A stretch of DNA of 64,000 nt from Streptomyces taklimakanensis. Lineage in GTDB: Bacteria; Actinomycetota; Actinomycetes; Streptomycetales; Streptomycetaceae. Below, piece by piece: positions 9,147-19,280 of the stretch. The stretch lies in contig NZ_WIXO01000001.1 of assembly GCF_009709575.1 (NCBI RefSeq), positions 2,110,001 through 2,174,000 on the forward strand. The letters are read 5' to 3'. Below the pieces are notes generated by a model. It saw only the letters and a program-made list of their open reading frames with translations, made no database searches and was not told where the DNA came from. The first letter of the stretch is position 1. Every line of letters starts with the position of its first letter. Made by a program: the position numbers and the translations under genes.

Positions 9147-10505
9147 TCAGGCGCGGATGATGGCCAGGACCTCGTCGCGGACCCCGGCGACCGTCTCCGC
9201 GTCGCGCCCCTCGACGTTCAGGCGCAGCAGCGGCTCGGTGTTGGAGGGGCGCAGGTTGAACCACCAGTCGGCCGCCGTGACCGTCAGCCCGTCCAGTTCG
9301 TCCAACTCCAGGCCCTCGCGGCCGAAGTAGGCGGCCTTGACGGCGGCGGCTCGGCCGGCCTGGTCGTCGACGGTGCTGTTGATCTCGCCGGAGGCGACGT
9401 AACGGTCGTACCGCGCCACCAGTTCGGACAGGGGGGCCTCCTGCCCGCCGAGCGCCGCCAGGACGTGGAGGGCGGCGAGCATGCCGGTGTCGGCGTTCCA
9501 GAAGTCGCGGAAGTAGTAGTGCGCGGAGTGCTCGCCGCCGAAGATCGCTCCGGTGCGCGCCATCTCCTCCTTGATGAAGGAGTGTCCCACCCGGGTGCGC
9601 ACGGGGGTGCCGCCCGCCTCCCTGACCACCTCGGGGACGGACCAGGAGGTGATGCAGTTGTGGATCACCGTGGAGCCGGGCTCCTTGGCCAGCTCGCGGG
9701 CGGCGACCAGGGCGGTGATCGCCGAGGGGGAGACCGGCTCCCCCCGCTCGTCCACGACGAAACAGCGGTCGGCGTCCCCGTCGAAGGCCAGGCCGATGTC
9801 GGCGCCGGTCTCCCGCACCCTGGCCTGGAGGTCCACGATGTTGGCCGGATCCAGCGGGTTGGCCTCGTGGTTGGGGAAGGTGCCGTCGAGCTCGAAGTAC
9901 ATCGCGTCCAGCTCGACGGGCAGGTCCTTCAGGACGGTCGGGACGGTGTGGCCCCCCATGCCGTTGCCCGCGTCCACCACGACCTTCAGGGGGCGGATGG
10001 CGGTGAGGTCCACCAGGGAGCGCAGGTGGGCGGCGTAGTCCTCCAGGACGTCCCGCCGCGTGACCGCGCCCGGCTTCTCCACCGGTTCGGGGGCGCCGTC
10101 GGCGGCCCACTCCTCCACCAGGGCCCGGATGTCGGCCAGTCCGGTGTCCTGGCCGACCGGCGCGGCGCCCGCCCGGCACATCTTGATGCCGTTGTACCTG
10201 GCCGGATTGTGGCTGGCGGTGAACATCGCGCCGGGCAGGCCGAGGCTGCCGCTGGCGAAGTAGAGCTGGTCGGTGGAGCAGAGACCGATCTCGGTGACGT
10301 CGGCGCCGCGGGCGGCCGCGCCCCGGGCGAAGGCGTGCGACAGGCCCGGCGAGGAAGGACGCATGTCGTGTCCGACCACGATCGCCTCCGCGCCCGTGAC
10401 CGTCGCGAACGCCGCGCCGAAGAGTTCGGCGAGCCCCTCGTCCAACTGGTCGGGCACCACACCACGTACGTCGTACGCCTTCACGATCTGTGACAGGTCA
10501 GGCAC
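9147..10505 (-). CDS. manB: Phosphomannomutase/phosphoglucomutase
   Basis: This 452-residue alpha-D-phosphohexomutase converts mannose-6-phosphate to mannose-1-phosphate. All four active-site elements are present: the phosphoserine loop TASHNP (96-101, Ser98), the Mg-binding DGDADR (242-247), the sugar-specificity loop GGEHS (323-327), and the phosphate-binding RPSNTEP (419-425). Its length is typical. It connects manA with the guanylyltransferase-like gene at 22937 in the route to GDP-mannose. The start [15 protein letters not shown] matches family N-termini. Confidence 0.95.
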   Translation of the reverse strand: MPDLSQIVKAYDVRGVVPDQLDEGLAELFGAAFATVTGAEAIVVGHDMRPSSPGLSHAFARGAAARGADVTEIGLCSTDQLYFASGSLGLPGAMFTASHNPARYNGIKMCRAGAAPVGQDTGLADIRALVEEWAADGAPEPVEKPGAVTRRDVLEDYAAHLRSLVDLTAIRPLKVVVDAGNGMGGHTVPTVLKDLPVELDAMYFELDGTFPNHEANPLDPANIVDLQARVRETGADIGLAFDGDADRCFVVDERGEPVSPSAITALVAARELAKEPGSTVIHNCITSWSVPEVVREAGGTPVRTRVGHSFIKEEMARTGAIFGGEHSAHYYFRDFWNADTGMLAALHVLAALGGQEAPLSELVARYDRYVASGEINSTVDDQAGRAAAVKAAYFGREGLELDELDGLTVTAADWWFNLRPSNTEPLLRLNVEGRDAETVAGVRDEVLAIIRA

Positions 10506-10556
10506 GGTCCACCCCTTCTGGAGTTTTTCGGTGTCGCCCCAAATGTAACGGGGCGG

Positions 10557-10949
10557 TCAGTTGTCGGGGGAACGCAGGACCCGCAGGTGGCCACGGCGGG
10601 CCACCTCCATCAGGTCCGTGTCGCGCACGCCGTTCGAACCGGGCTGCTCGGTGGGGGCGGGAGGTTTGCGCCGGGGGGTGCGGGCGGCCTCGCGCACGGC
10701 GTCGGCCAGCGCTTCGAGGTCGTCGCCGCTGGGACGCGCGGGGCCCGGGTCCACCGCGAGGCGGACGACCTCCCAGCCGCGCGGGGCCGTCAGCCGCTCC
10801 GAGTGTTCGGAGCACAGGTCGTAGCAGTGGGGCTCGGCGTAGGTCGCCAGGGGACCGAGGACGGCGGTGGAGTCCGCGTAGACGTACGTCAGCGTCGCCA
10901 CGGCAGGGCGGCCGCACGCGGTGCGCGAACAGCGACGTACAGGGCTCAC
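10557..10949 (-). CDS. DUF3499 family protein, putative zinc-binding
   Basis: A 130-residue actinobacterial protein of unknown function. The conserved part covers residues 1-70, with Cys7 and Cys12 in MSPVRRCSRTACGRPAVATL and a second Cys/His set in HCYDLCSEHSERL (His41, Cys42, Cys46, His49), which looks like a structural zinc site. The C-terminal half is charged and probably disordered. It sits divergently from the metallopeptidase-like gene, the same pairing I recall in other Streptomyces. Confidence 0.8.
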   Translation of the reverse strand: MSPVRRCSRTACGRPAVATLTYVYADSTAVLGPLATYAEPHCYDLCSEHSERLTAPRGWEVVRLAVDPGPARPSGDDLEALADAVREAARTPRRKPPAPTEQPGSNGVRDTDLMEVARRGHLRVLRSPDN

Positions 10950-11360
10950 GATGTTGGACGGTACCGCACTCTTGAGCGGGCCGCGACGACTCCCCGGCAG
11001 GTCACCCTGTTGTGTCGCCTCGTTCCGTCCGGGCCCCCCGCTCCGGTGGCGTCCGCGTTGACCTGCTGCTCGATGGAAAAGTCCGATTTGCCGGCGCTTC
11101 AGGGGCGTTACCGCTTCGTTCGGAGACCGTCATCGAGGAGCGATCAACGATCGAGGAACCTGCCGAAATCGCACCACGAGAAACGGAAGCGATCATTTTC
11201 TGGAGCGCTTTCGACAGGGGTCCTCGACGTGAGCTCTCGACGTGGGCCGCGCCCGGACGGGCACGTCCCTCCCGCGCCCGCCCGCCACCGGGCCGCCGCG
11301 GCTCCACCACCTCGCGGCGCGCGGTCCGCCGGACGCCGCCGGACGGCTACTCTCAAGACG
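10950..11360. other. Divergent intergenic region, DUF3499 / metallopeptidase-like
   Basis: These 411 bases hold no credible gene and must carry two outward promoters. A TACTCT hexamer (11348-11353) ends 7 bases before the ATG at 11361, which would make a leaderless transcript for the rightward gene. A TTGACC at 11058-11063 has no matching -10. The relatively A/T-rich patch at 11150-11215 is the most promoter-like part. Confidence 0.4.
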
Positions 11361-11846
11361 ATGGACAACCCCGTACCGCCCCACAGGCCCGATCCGCGGC
11401 CACCGCGTCGCCGGGACCGCCATGGGCGCGGCATGCGCGGCCCCCTCGCCCCGCCGCAGGTGCCGCTGGCCATGAGCCGCGCCGACGCCTTCGACGACCT
11501 GGTGCGCGACTCCGCGGACCGGCTGGAGAAGCAGTGGCCACAACTCGCCGGGGTGGAGTTCGTCGTGCAGGAGGTGCCGCCCGCCCCGGCCCCGGAGGAC
11601 GGCGAGCGGCTCGCCGGCTGGCCGGGCGGGTGGCTCGACGGCCCGGACGGCATCCCCCTGGGCCGGTACGCGGCCGCGCGGGACGGCCACCCCGACCGCA
11701 TCGTCGTCTACCGCCGCCCCATCGAGCTGCGGGCCAGGACGCGCGACGACCGGGCCCTGCTCGTCCACGAGGTGGTCGTCGAGCAGGTCGCCGAGCTCCT
11801 CGGACTGGCCCCGGAGTCGGTCGACCCGCGCTACGGACAGGACTGA
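11361..11846 (+). CDS. Metallopeptidase-like (zincin-fold) protein with degenerate active site
   Basis: 161 residues. The conserved core, from SRADAFDDLVRDSADRLEKQ to the end, is that of the small bacterial zincin family (PF06262 type). In active members a HExxH motif binds zinc; here the equivalent segment reads LLVHEVVVEQVAELLGL (His136, Glu137, then Gln142 where a His is expected at 140). Zinc catalysis is therefore doubtful. The first 37 residues are Pro/Arg rich, and internal ATGs at 11433 and 11472 are plausible alternative starts; neither has a good ribosome site. The possible -10 immediately ahead fits leaderless translation from 11361. Confidence 0.75.
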   Translation: MDNPVPPHRPDPRPPRRRDRHGRGMRGPLAPPQVPLAMSRADAFDDLVRDSADRLEKQWPQLAGVEFVVQEVPPAPAPEDGERLAGWPGGWLDGPDGIPLGRYAAARDGHPDRIVVYRRPIELRARTRDDRALLVHEVVVEQVAELLGLAPESVDPRYGQD

Positions 11847-11854
11847 GCGAGCCG

Positions 11855-11886
11855 GCCGGGCGCCGGACCGCTCCGGCGGGCCCGGC
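11855..11886. terminator. Bulged hairpin between convergent genes
   Basis: GCCGGG-CGCCGGA (11855-11867) pairs with TCCGGCG-GG-CCCGGC (11872-11886), leaving a two-base bulge. It lies in the 53-bp gap between the metallopeptidase-like gene (+) and the DUF5719 gene (-), so it is likely a shared terminator. Confidence 0.6.
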
Positions 11887-11899
11887 GGATCGGCCCCGC

Positions 11900-13444
11900 T
11901 CAGTCCACCAGCACCGACAGGTCCTGTCCGGCCTCGGGCACCGCCACCGTCCCACGGTCGTCGGGGACCGTCTGCACGGTGAACATCGGGACGCCGTCGT
12001 CCTCCAGCGACAGCGTCCGGGCGGCGTACACCTCCCCGCCCGACAGCCGCTCGACGGTGATCGCGTAGTGGCCCTTGCCGCCCTCGGGCCGCAGATCGCT
12101 CACGGCGGTGGTGGTCCCGGCCTTGAGGGTGAGCGTCCTGTCGACCGCCTTGCCGCCGCCACTGGCCGCCGAGGCCGTCACCCGCACCTTCGCGGCCTTG
12201 CCCGGCGCCACCAGCGACAGGATCGTCCCGCCGTCCTTGCTGTTGGTCGCCTCGGCGTCGCTCCCGGCGACCGACGCCCTCTCCCGGATCGGCTCGGTGG
12301 CCGGGACGAACGCCGTCTCCCGGGCGCCGCCCTTGCCCCGCACCACCCGTACGGCCGCCACCACCTGGCCTCCCCCACCCTCCTCGGTCGGGGACAGCAG
12401 CAGCGAACCCGCCTCGCCCCGGGTGATGTCCCCGAGGTCCACGGCGACCGTCGTCCCCCGCTTGACGTGCAGGGTCTCCTGCCCCGCGGGGGTGATCGTG
12501 CCGGTGGGGGTCGCCAGCCGCACCCGCAGGTCGGCGTCCCGCTCCCCGGGCGCGAAGACGACCAGACGCGCGCTGGTGGCGTCCGGCGGGAGTCCGGGCA
12601 TCACCAGATCGCCGCCGGACCGCCTGGAGGCGGTCAGCCAGTCGCCGCCGAGCTTCTCGTCCAACGACTGCACCTGGGCGCCGATCCGGCCGGTGCGCGC
12701 CACCACGTGCAGGACCACGTCCTCGACCGGCTTGGTGGAGAGCGCGGAGAGCAGGACGGGGACGGTGGACCGGCCGGGGACGTTGATGCCCTGGCCGCTG
12801 TCGGTCCGCACCGACCCGTCCTCGCCGTACAGCTCCAGGTCGACCACGGCCGTGGAGTCGTCGGGGTTGGTGAGGTGGATGTAGTCCTGACGCTGCTCGG
12901 CCGTGCTCGCGCCCGGGAACCAGAACTCCGTGTCGGGGACGGTGCAGGAGAGCCCCTGCAGCCCGCGCCCGGTCCCCACGGTGACGAGGGTGGTCTGCTG
13001 GACCGTCCAGCCGGGTGCCAGGCGACCGTCCGCCGAGCCGGTGAGCGCGGGGGAGGCGCTGCCGTCGGTCTCGGCGGTGACGGGGACGCCGGGTTCCTCC
13101 AGCGGCACGAACGGCTTGGGAGCGGACTTCCCGCCCGTGCTCCCCTTGCCCCCTTCTCCGCCGCCGCCCTCCAGGGTGCTCCCGGCCGGCAGCAGTCCGG
13201 CCCCGTCCTCACCGGTGGTGGCCCGCTCCGTCTTCCCCTTGGGCGTGAAGGCGGTGTACGTCGTCTCGCCGATGTCCGAACCGGTCGGCTTCGGGCACAC
13301 CAGCGTGGAGCGTTCCACGGGGAGCCGGGACGCGGACGCGGGGGCGGCGGACGGCTCGCCGGAGGGCGCGGTCAGCGCGGCGACGCCGGTGACGGCGGCC
13401 AGCGTGGTGGCCACGGCGATCAGGGACTGGGCGGTGCGGTTCAT
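11900..13444 (-). CDS. DUF5719 family secreted/anchored protein
   Basis: 514 residues. The N-terminus [20 protein letters not shown] is a signal peptide or single membrane anchor. A Gly/Ser/Lys-rich linker follows (around residues 80-110), and then repeated Ig-like beta domains: [49 protein letters not shown]. The function is unknown. Its start overlaps the stop of the giant glycosyltransferase gene (ATGA, 13441-13444), so translation is coupled and the two proteins probably act together at the cell surface. Composition is typical of the neighbourhood. Confidence 0.85.
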   Translation of the reverse strand: MNRTAQSLIAVATTLAAVTGVAALTAPSGEPSAAPASASRLPVERSTLVCPKPTGSDIGETTYTAFTPKGKTERATTGEDGAGLLPAGSTLEGGGGEGGKGSTGGKSAPKPFVPLEEPGVPVTAETDGSASPALTGSADGRLAPGWTVQQTTLVTVGTGRGLQGLSCTVPDTEFWFPGASTAEQRQDYIHLTNPDDSTAVVDLELYGEDGSVRTDSGQGINVPGRSTVPVLLSALSTKPVEDVVLHVVARTGRIGAQVQSLDEKLGGDWLTASRRSGGDLVMPGLPPDATSARLVVFAPGERDADLRVRLATPTGTITPAGQETLHVKRGTTVAVDLGDITRGEAGSLLLSPTEEGGGGQVVAAVRVVRGKGGARETAFVPATEPIRERASVAGSDAEATNSKDGGTILSLVAPGKAAKVRVTASAASGGGKAVDRTLTLKAGTTTAVSDLRPEGGKGHYAITVERLSGGEVYAARTLSLEDDGVPMFTVQTVPDDRGTVAVPEAGQDLSVLVD

Positions 13445-16400
13445 GCGTGGTCGCTCCTGTTGCCGTACGTGGTGCCGTCCTGACCGTAGCCGTCCTGACC
13501 GTAGCCGCTCTGGTCGTAGCCGCCCCGGTCGTAGCCGCCCTGGCCGTAGCCGCCCCGGTCGTGGTCACCCTGGCCGTAGCCGCTCTGGTCATAGCCGCTC
13601 TGGTCATAGCCACCCTGGCCGTAGCCGCTCTGGTCGCCGTAGCCGTCGTGACCTCCCCGGCCGTACGGGTCGTACCCGTCGTAGGGGGAGGGCACGTACG
13701 GGGCCTGCCCGGCCTGCTGCCCGTTCCAGTCCTGCCACTCCCGGTGACCGGAGGCGTACGAGGGCTCGGGCTCGGGCCGGGACTCCGGTTCGGGCCGGGG
13801 CTCGGGCTCGCCCGGCCGCTCCCACGTCCGCTCGGGGTCGGTGTCCGCGCTCTCCTCCGTCTCCTGGGCGGCCCGCGGCGGATCGCCCGCGGCCTCCTGC
13901 GCCGCCCGCAGCCTGCGGGCCCGGCGCCCCTCCCCCTCGATCGGCTCCGCGGGCACGCTCTCCACCTCGGGCAGGTCGTCGTCGACCTCGCGACGCCGTC
14001 CGGGCAACGCCATCACCAGCGTGACCAAGCCCAGGAAGCCCTGGGCCCACACCCATCCGGTGTGCGCGACGGAGGTCTCGTACGTCAGGTCCAACCGGCC
14101 GCCCTCGGCGGGGAGTTCGAAGCCCTGGGCCCAGCCGTCCACGGTGAGCGACTTCAGCGGTCGGCCGTCCAGCGTGGCCCGCCAGCCGGGGTCGGCGGCG
14201 TCGGCGATCCGCAGCACCCGCCCGGCGGGGCCCGCCGGGATGTCGGCGTGTGCCTCGACGGGTCCCGCCGCGACGGCCACCGGACCGTCCGTCGAGCCCG
14301 CGGCGTCACCGCCGGCCGCCGCGCCCTCGCCGTCCCCGGACCCGCCGGGGACGATCACGACGCGGGCGACCTGGGCGTCCACCCGCCACAGCGCGCTGCC
14401 GTCCTCCTGGCTCAGCCGGGTCAGGCCCGGAGTCGCGTCCAGCACCCGGCTCATCTGCCGGGGGGCTCCGTCGCGCACCAGGACGTAGCGGACGGCGTAG
14501 CCGCCGAGCTGGTCGGCCTGGTCGGCGCCGGAACCCGCGACCAGGTTGCCGACCACCTCGTCCAGCCGCCGGTCCGGGGCGACCGCGCGGGCCACGTCCC
14601 CGTCCCCCAGGCGGGCTCCCGCACCGCGCACGAGGGTGTACGAGACCCGGGTCGGCGCGCCGGAGACGGCGTTCCCGGTGCCGCTCTCACCGTCGAGGAC
14701 GAGGGTGCGCGGCTGGTCGCGGGTGTTGCTCTCCTCGGCGACGAACGCCGGCACCTGCACCGGACTACGCCGTGACAGCGGTCCGTCGGCCCCGGCCGCC
14801 ATCCAGCCGACGGCGGCCACCAGCGGCGCCGCGACGGCCGCGACGGCGATGAGCACCGCGACCGGCTGGCGCCAGCCGAAGCTCTGCGCGGCGACCCGGC
14901 CACGCGCGCCCTCGGCGCCGAGCACCGCGGCCACCAGCAGCGCCAGCCCGTAGACGAGGGTCGCCGGTCCGGCCCAGCCGGAGCCGTTGGCGAGCGCGGC
15001 GAAGAGCAGGCCGGTCAGGGCCGCGCCCCAGGCCGCGCCGATCGCCGCCCGCCGGTCGGCGCGCAGCAGCGCGGCCAGTGCCGCCACCGGCACGCCGACG
15101 AAGAGGAGGCCGCCCATCGTGCCCGGCCCGCCGGGGTCGAGCGCCACCAGACCGGCCACGGACGCCGTGCCCCCGCCGTACTCCAGCCCGACCTCGCGCA
15201 GAAGGGCCGAGGGGTCGGTGAGCAGGTCCAGGGACCACGGCGCGAGCAGCGCCAACGGGGTCGCCAACAGCACGACGGCACGGACCGCGTACGCCCCCGG
15301 GTGGGCGCGCTGCCGTGTCCTGACGGCGAGCACGACCAGGGTCAGGACGGCGGCGATCGGCCAGACGACGGGAGTGAAGGCGGTCGTGAGGGTGAGCAGC
15401 AGGACGCAGGCCCACACCGGTCGCCACCCCGGCTTCGCGCGCCCCTGCCGGGCCCGGCCGTCCGGGAGGCCCTCCTCCGGCCGTCCGGCTCCGCTGTCGG
15501 CGCCCTCCTCGGCCGCTTCGGACCGCCCGCCGCCCGGCCGCGTTCCGGAGGCCGCGACCGCGGCCCGCGCCATCAGGGGCAGCGCCACGGCGAGCACGGC
15601 GGTGCCGAGCCGGCCGGCCGCCAGGGCCCCGGTGACCGCGGGCAGGAAGGCGTAGGCGACGGAGCCCCAGGCGCGCAGCAGTCGGGAGCCGACCAGGGAC
15701 CGGGAGGCGAAGTAGGCGGTGAGGCCGGCCAGCGGCACCGAGCAGACCAGCAGCAGGGTGAGGGTGAGGCCGGTGCTGCCGAACAGGACCGTGGCGAGCG
15801 TGGCCAGGACCGCCAGGTACGGCGGCGCGGTCTCGGTGGCCCCGATGCCCACCGGCTGCCAGGTCTGAAGGTGACGCGCCCACAGGTCGGCGGCGTCGCC
15901 GGGCGCGGGCAGCAGGGCGCCGCCCGCCAGCGCGCCGCCGCTCAGCAGGTTGCGGCAGGCGACCAGGGAGGTGACGAGCAGGACGGCGAAGAGCACGGGG
16001 GCCGGCTTGCGGGCGATCCGCTTCAACCGGGCGAACTGCTCGACGTCCAGGAAGTCGGCGTCCTCGTCGCCCGGTCCGGTCTCGACGGCGCCGTGCCGCC
16101 CGCCGGAGGAGAGGTCGGGTTCGGAGCGGCCCGCGAAGTTGCTCGCGATCTGCTCGACGGTGGCCCGTACCGTGGCGCCGGGCGGCGGGAAGAGGGGGCG
16201 CAGGTCCCCGTGGGGCACCACCGGTCTGCCGCGCCCGCGCCGGGCGCCGACGACGAGGCCGGGGCGGAGCAGGACGCGCACGAGCCCGCTGAACTCGTCG
16301 AGCGCCTGCCCGGGCACCTTTCCGACCAGATAGGCGACCATCCGTAGCAGGGTGCCCGTCACCAGCCGGAGCAGCACCCAGGGGAGCAGCTTCCCGGGGG

Positions 16401-17370
16401 TGTTGACGAGGAGCGTGTGGACGGCGCCCGCCTTGTCCACCCGGTGCGGGCTCGCGGTCGAGCGCCCCGCGCAGTCGACGGGACGCCGCTCGCGGGAGGC
16501 CGCCTCCGCGTGCCGTACGACGGCCTCGGGCGCCACGAGCACCCGGTGGCCGGCGCTCTGGGCACGCCAGCACAGGTCCACGTCGTCGCGCATCAGCGGC
16601 AGTCGGCGGTCGAAGCCGCCGAGCAGTTCGAAGACGTCGCGGCGTATGAGCATCCCGGCGGTGGAGACGGACAGCACCTGCCGGACCTGGTCGTACTGGC
16701 CCTGGTCCTGTTCGCGCCGGTCCAGTCCGGTCCAACGGCGACCGCTGTTGGCGATGGAGACGCCGACCTCCAGCAACTGGCGGCTGTTGTACCAACTGCG
16801 CAGCTTGGGGCCGATGACGGCGGCCGTCTCGTCCTCGTCGGCGACCCGCAGCAGTTCGGCGAGCGCGTCCGGCGCGGGGGCGCAGTCGTCGTGCAGCAGC
16901 CACAGCCACTGGACCGGCTCGCCGTGGGGGAGTTCGGGCATGTCGTACGCCTCGTCGCGCCAGGTCCGGGTGACCGGGTCCCAGCCGCTGGGGCGCTTGA
17001 GGTACGGCAGGTCGTCGGGGCCGAGGACGGGCGCGGCGCGGACGGCCTCGGCGACGGCCGTACCGAATCCGGTGCGGCGGGCGAGGTGGAGCACGCGGTC
17101 GGGACCGAGGGCCTCGGCGACCAGTTGGGCGGAGCCGTCGGCGCTGCCGGTGTCGGCCGCGACGACGTTCTGCACCGGCCTGGTCTGGCCGTTGAGCCCG
17201 GCGAGCACGTCGGGCAGCCAGCGCTCGCCGTCGTGGGAGACGAGTACGGCGGTGACGACGTGCCGCGGGAACTCCGGGGGGTTCGAGGGGTCGAACACTC
17301 CGGGTTGCGGGGAAGCGAACGCTGCTGTGGCCGCCTCGTACTGGGCCGCCGGGTGACTGTGCACGGACAT
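13441..17370 (-). CDS. Very large GT2 glycosyltransferase with polytopic membrane domain and Gly/Tyr repeat tail
   Basis: 1309 residues. An N-terminal GT2 catalytic domain (about 35-300) has [31 protein letters not shown], the metal-binding region [11 protein letters not shown] and [16 protein letters not shown]. It is followed by two isolated helices, then about a dozen membrane segments (about 510-960), an extracytoplasmic region, one more helix near 1100, and a charged tail ending in pentapeptide repeats. This arrangement is like the actinobacterial galactofuranosyl/mannosyl transferase-plus-GT-C proteins that build surface polymers. The ATG at 17370 follows GGAGGG; an upstream GTG at 17442 is possible. 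It is coupled to DUF5719. Confidence 0.88.
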   Translation of the reverse strand: MSVHSHPAAQYEAATAAFASPQPGVFDPSNPPEFPRHVVTAVLVSHDGERWLPDVLAGLNGQTRPVQNVVAADTGSADGSAQLVAEALGPDRVLHLARRTGFGTAVAEAVRAAPVLGPDDLPYLKRPSGWDPVTRTWRDEAYDMPELPHGEPVQWLWLLHDDCAPAPDALAELLRVADEDETAAVIGPKLRSWYNSRQLLEVGVSIANSGRRWTGLDRREQDQGQYDQVRQVLSVSTAGMLIRRDVFELLGGFDRRLPLMRDDVDLCWRAQSAGHRVLVAPEAVVRHAEAASRERRPVDCAGRSTASPHRVDKAGAVHTLLVNTPGKLLPWVLLRLVTGTLLRMVAYLVGKVPGQALDEFSGLVRVLLRPGLVVGARRGRGRPVVPHGDLRPLFPPPGATVRATVEQIASNFAGRSEPDLSSGGRHGAVETGPGDEDADFLDVEQFARLKRIARKPAPVLFAVLLVTSLVACRNLLSGGALAGGALLPAPGDAADLWARHLQTWQPVGIGATETAPPYLAVLATLATVLFGSTGLTLTLLLVCSVPLAGLTAYFASRSLVGSRLLRAWGSVAYAFLPAVTGALAAGRLGTAVLAVALPLMARAAVAASGTRPGGGRSEAAEEGADSGAGRPEEGLPDGRARQGRAKPGWRPVWACVLLLTLTTAFTPVVWPIAAVLTLVVLAVRTRQRAHPGAYAVRAVVLLATPLALLAPWSLDLLTDPSALLREVGLEYGGGTASVAGLVALDPGGPGTMGGLLFVGVPVAALAALLRADRRAAIGAAWGAALTGLLFAALANGSGWAGPATLVYGLALLVAAVLGAEGARGRVAAQSFGWRQPVAVLIAVAAVAAPLVAAVGWMAAGADGPLSRRSPVQVPAFVAEESNTRDQPRTLVLDGESGTGNAVSGAPTRVSYTLVRGAGARLGDGDVARAVAPDRRLDEVVGNLVAGSGADQADQLGGYAVRYVLVRDGAPRQMSRVLDATPGLTRLSQEDGSALWRVDAQVARVVIVPGGSGDGEGAAAGGDAAGSTDGPVAVAAGPVEAHADIPAGPAGRVLRIADAADPGWRATLDGRPLKSLTVDGWAQGFELPAEGGRLDLTYETSVAHTGWVWAQGFLGLVTLVMALPGRRREVDDDLPEVESVPAEPIEGEGRRARRLRAAQEAAGDPPRAAQETEESADTDPERTWERPGEPEPRPEPESRPEPEPSYASGHREWQDWNGQQAGQAPYVPSPYDGYDPYGRGGHDGYGDQSGYGQGGYDQSGYDQSGYGQGDHDRGGYGQGGYDRGGYDQSGYGQDGYGQDGTTYGNRSDHA
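13474..13626 (-). repeat. Pentapeptide-coding tandem repeat (GYGQ/GYDQ-S/G) at the glycosyltransferase C-terminus
   Basis: A 15-bp-period repeat of about ten units encodes pentapeptides of the form G-Y-(G/D)-(Q/R)-(S/G/D). The DNA repeats are nearly identical (GTAGCC-type blocks on the plus strand), which favours recombination and copy-number change. The product is a flexible, Gly/Tyr-rich cytoplasmic or surface tail. Confidence 0.85.
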
Positions 17371-17546
17371 CGGGGTAGGGGCCCTCCGGCCGGGGTCCGG
17401 GGGTCGCCCCCCGGAAGGCTGCTGCGTCGGACTGCTGTTGACCTGTGCGGCCCTGCGCGGGCCGGTGCGGACTGGTCGGACGCGGGTGCCGTGGGGCCGG
17501 CGGCCGCGTCGTGGACGGCCCCCCACACTAATGGCTGAACGGGCAG

Positions 17547-17616
17547 CGCCGTTCGGGGTCCCGGGGGAACGCCCCCCGAACGGCGGTCCGCCTCCCGTGC
17601 GCGGCACGGGAGGCGG
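17547..17616 (-). terminator. Two consecutive hairpins downstream of whiB
   Basis: Hairpin 1 has a 13-bp stem (17588-17600 with 17604-17616) and a GCG loop. Hairpin 2 has a 12-bp stem (17547-17558 with 17574-17585). Both lie past the whiB stop (17695) on the minus strand and before the glycosyltransferase start, and probably end the whiB transcript. The rest of the 324-base gap (17371-17694) shows no gene and must contain the glycosyltransferase promoter. Confidence 0.7.
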
Positions 17617-17694
17617 GCGGACCGTTGTGGATGGTTGTGCGGCGGATCGCGTGGTATCGACTTCCACGCCGTCCGACCGGGCGGGCGGTCCTCC

Positions 17695-17958
17695 TCAGAC
17701 CGCGGCCTTCTTCAGGCGGCGGCGCTCACGCTCGGACAGACCGCCCCAGATGCCGAACCGTTCGTCGTTGGCGAGGGCGTACTCCAGGCACTCGGAGCGC
17801 ACCTCGCAGGCGAGGCAGACCTTCTTGGCCTCGCGCGTCGAACCGCCCTTCTCCGGAAAGAAGGACTCGGGGTCGGTCTGGGCGCACAACGCCCGCTCCT
17901 GCCAGCCGAGCTCCTCGTCCGCCTCTTCGACCAGCAGTTGTTCGAACAGCTCGGTCAT
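17695..17958 (-). CDS. whiB: WhiB, sporulation-specific iron-sulfur transcription factor
   Basis: The 87-residue protein is essentially the canonical WhiB of Streptomyces, the founding member of the Wbl family. It has the four [4Fe-4S]-ligand cysteines Cys25, Cys48, Cys51 and Cys57 (C-x22-C-x2-C-x5-C), the turn FGIWGG (68-73), and the basic C-terminus ERERRRLKKAAV that binds DNA. WhiB works together with WhiA to stop aerial growth and start sporulation septation. A GAGGGG ribosome site precedes the ATG at 17958. It has a long upstream region (see promoter), typical of a developmentally regulated gene. Confidence 0.97.
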   Translation of the reverse strand: MTELFEQLLVEEADEELGWQERALCAQTDPESFFPEKGGSTREAKKVCLACEVRSECLEYALANDERFGIWGGLSERERRRLKKAAV

Positions 17959-18032
17959 GCGCTCGCCCCTCGTCTGTCTTGGCGTCCCCGTGATGCTGTC
18001 GTTATCGATCCCGGCTGAACGACACGAGTGAA

Positions 18033-18062
18033 ATTACAAGTGTGTGCATCCACCCGAGTCAA
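18033..18062 (-). promoter_or_regulatory. Candidate whiB promoter overlapped by a BldD-like box
   Basis: On the minus strand, -35 TTGACT (18057-18062) and -10 TGTAAT (18033-18038) are 18 bp apart, about 75 bases ahead of the whiB start. On the plus strand AGTGAAATTACA (18027-18038) overlaps the -10 and partly resembles the BldD half-sites AGTGA/TCACC. BldD control of whiB is known from other Streptomyces. The promoter elements are seen; the BldD assignment is inference. Confidence 0.5.
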
Positions 18063-18734
18063 GCCGAGATCTGCTAATGGGCCCGTTATTCACTCTGCGG
18101 AACCAAGCCCTCGCAATAAGTGCTTAAATCACCACAAACCACGACAGCAGATCGGACATCCCGCCCACCTCTCCTCCCGTACCCGGAAGGACGCGACCGG
18201 GAGCCGCTCCGTTGCCCTCCGCGCCCCGAAGCGATCACGATCACATTTGGATCACAGGTCCGCAACGGCGTTTGTGTGCGCGGATGTTGCGCCGCATGTC
18301 CCCTCCCGGCACGCATAAACCTTTCAGCGGCCCCGACGACCGGATGTGGTGAAACACGCCCCTCAAACAGGCCGTCCGGTTGACAGCGGGACGGAGTACC
18401 CGGTCTTCTTGGACCCATGCCAGCGACTTCCGCGCCCAGCCCGGCCCGCCTCCGCGGGTCTCTCCGCGCTGTCCGGGCCCTGTGTCGCTGTCGCTGTCGT
18501 CACCACCGCTGAGGCACCGGGAACCCCGGAGCGGCGAGAACGCCCGAGCACGGGAACGGCCGGAACGTCCCGGACGGGGACGGATCCCCACCGCGGGGCC
18601 TTCCACCCTCCCCGCTCCCTGCCTCTCGCGACCGCCCTCCGCCTCGCGCCTTCCCCCCTCCACACCCCTCCGGGCCGTGCGCGCATCGCGCGCCGGCGCC
18701 CCGTCACGTCCAGCGCTCCAGAGGAACCCCGACC
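18063..18734. other. Long divergent intergenic region, whiB / cysteine dioxygenase
   Basis: About 670 bases without a credible protein gene. The whiB-proximal 250 bases are unusually A/T-rich for this genome (for example around 18085-18145 and 18230-18320), which suggests a regulatory region. A TTGACA at 18380-18385 faces the dioxygenase gene, but no good -10 follows at the right distance. The last 200 bases are C-rich. No RNA gene was recognised. Confidence 0.5.
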
Positions 18735-19274
18735 GTGAACAGCGACGTCGAGATCGCCGGCGACCCGCTCGCCCTCCCCCACCTCCTGCCTCCCACCCCC
18801 ACCCACCCCACCACCGTCGCCGGCTTCGTCGGCCTGGCCCGTGCGATCGCCGACGACCGTGCCGCCTGGGCACCGCTCGTGCGGTACGACGCCACCGCCC
18901 GCTGGTACCACCGGCTGCGCACCGGCCCCGGCCACGAGGTCTGGCTGCTGAGCTGGGTGCCCGGCCAGGGCAGCGGACCGCACGACCACGGCTCCTCCTC
19001 CGCGGTGTTCACCGTCCTCGACGGCGAACTGAGCGAGCGGACCGCGCAGGGGGTCCGCTCCCTCCGGAGCGGAACACAACGGATCCTCGCGCCCGGCCAC
19101 CCCCACGACGTCGTCAACGACGCCCTCGAACCGGCCGTCAGCCTGCACGTCTACTTCCCCGGCCTCACCGAGATGCCGATGCACGACCCGCACACCGCCT
19201 GGTGCTCCTCCACGGCACGGACCCCGGCACTTCCGGACGGCGCCGCCACACCCCACGGGCTGCCGCTCGGCTGA
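18735..19274 (+). CDS. Cysteine dioxygenase family protein (cupin)
   Basis: 179 residues. The cupin iron site is visible: WVPGQGSGPHDHGSSSAVFT (His83, His85) and SLHVYFPGL (His138), with APGHPHDVVND between. Bacterial type I cysteine dioxygenases oxidise cysteine to cysteine sulfinate using Fe(II) and O2, and length and spacing fit. The start is a GTG at 18735, since the family N-terminus follows directly; no strong ribosome site is seen. It lies divergently from whiB, and its 3' flank is the 50-bp tandem repeat. Confidence 0.82.
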   Translation: MNSDVEIAGDPLALPHLLPPTPTHPTTVAGFVGLARAIADDRAAWAPLVRYDATARWYHRLRTGPGHEVWLLSWVPGQGSGPHDHGSSSAVFTVLDGELSERTAQGVRSLRSGTQRILAPGHPHDVVNDALEPAVSLHVYFPGLTEMPMHDPHTAWCSSTARTPALPDGAATPHGLPLG

Positions 19275-19280
19275 CACCCC

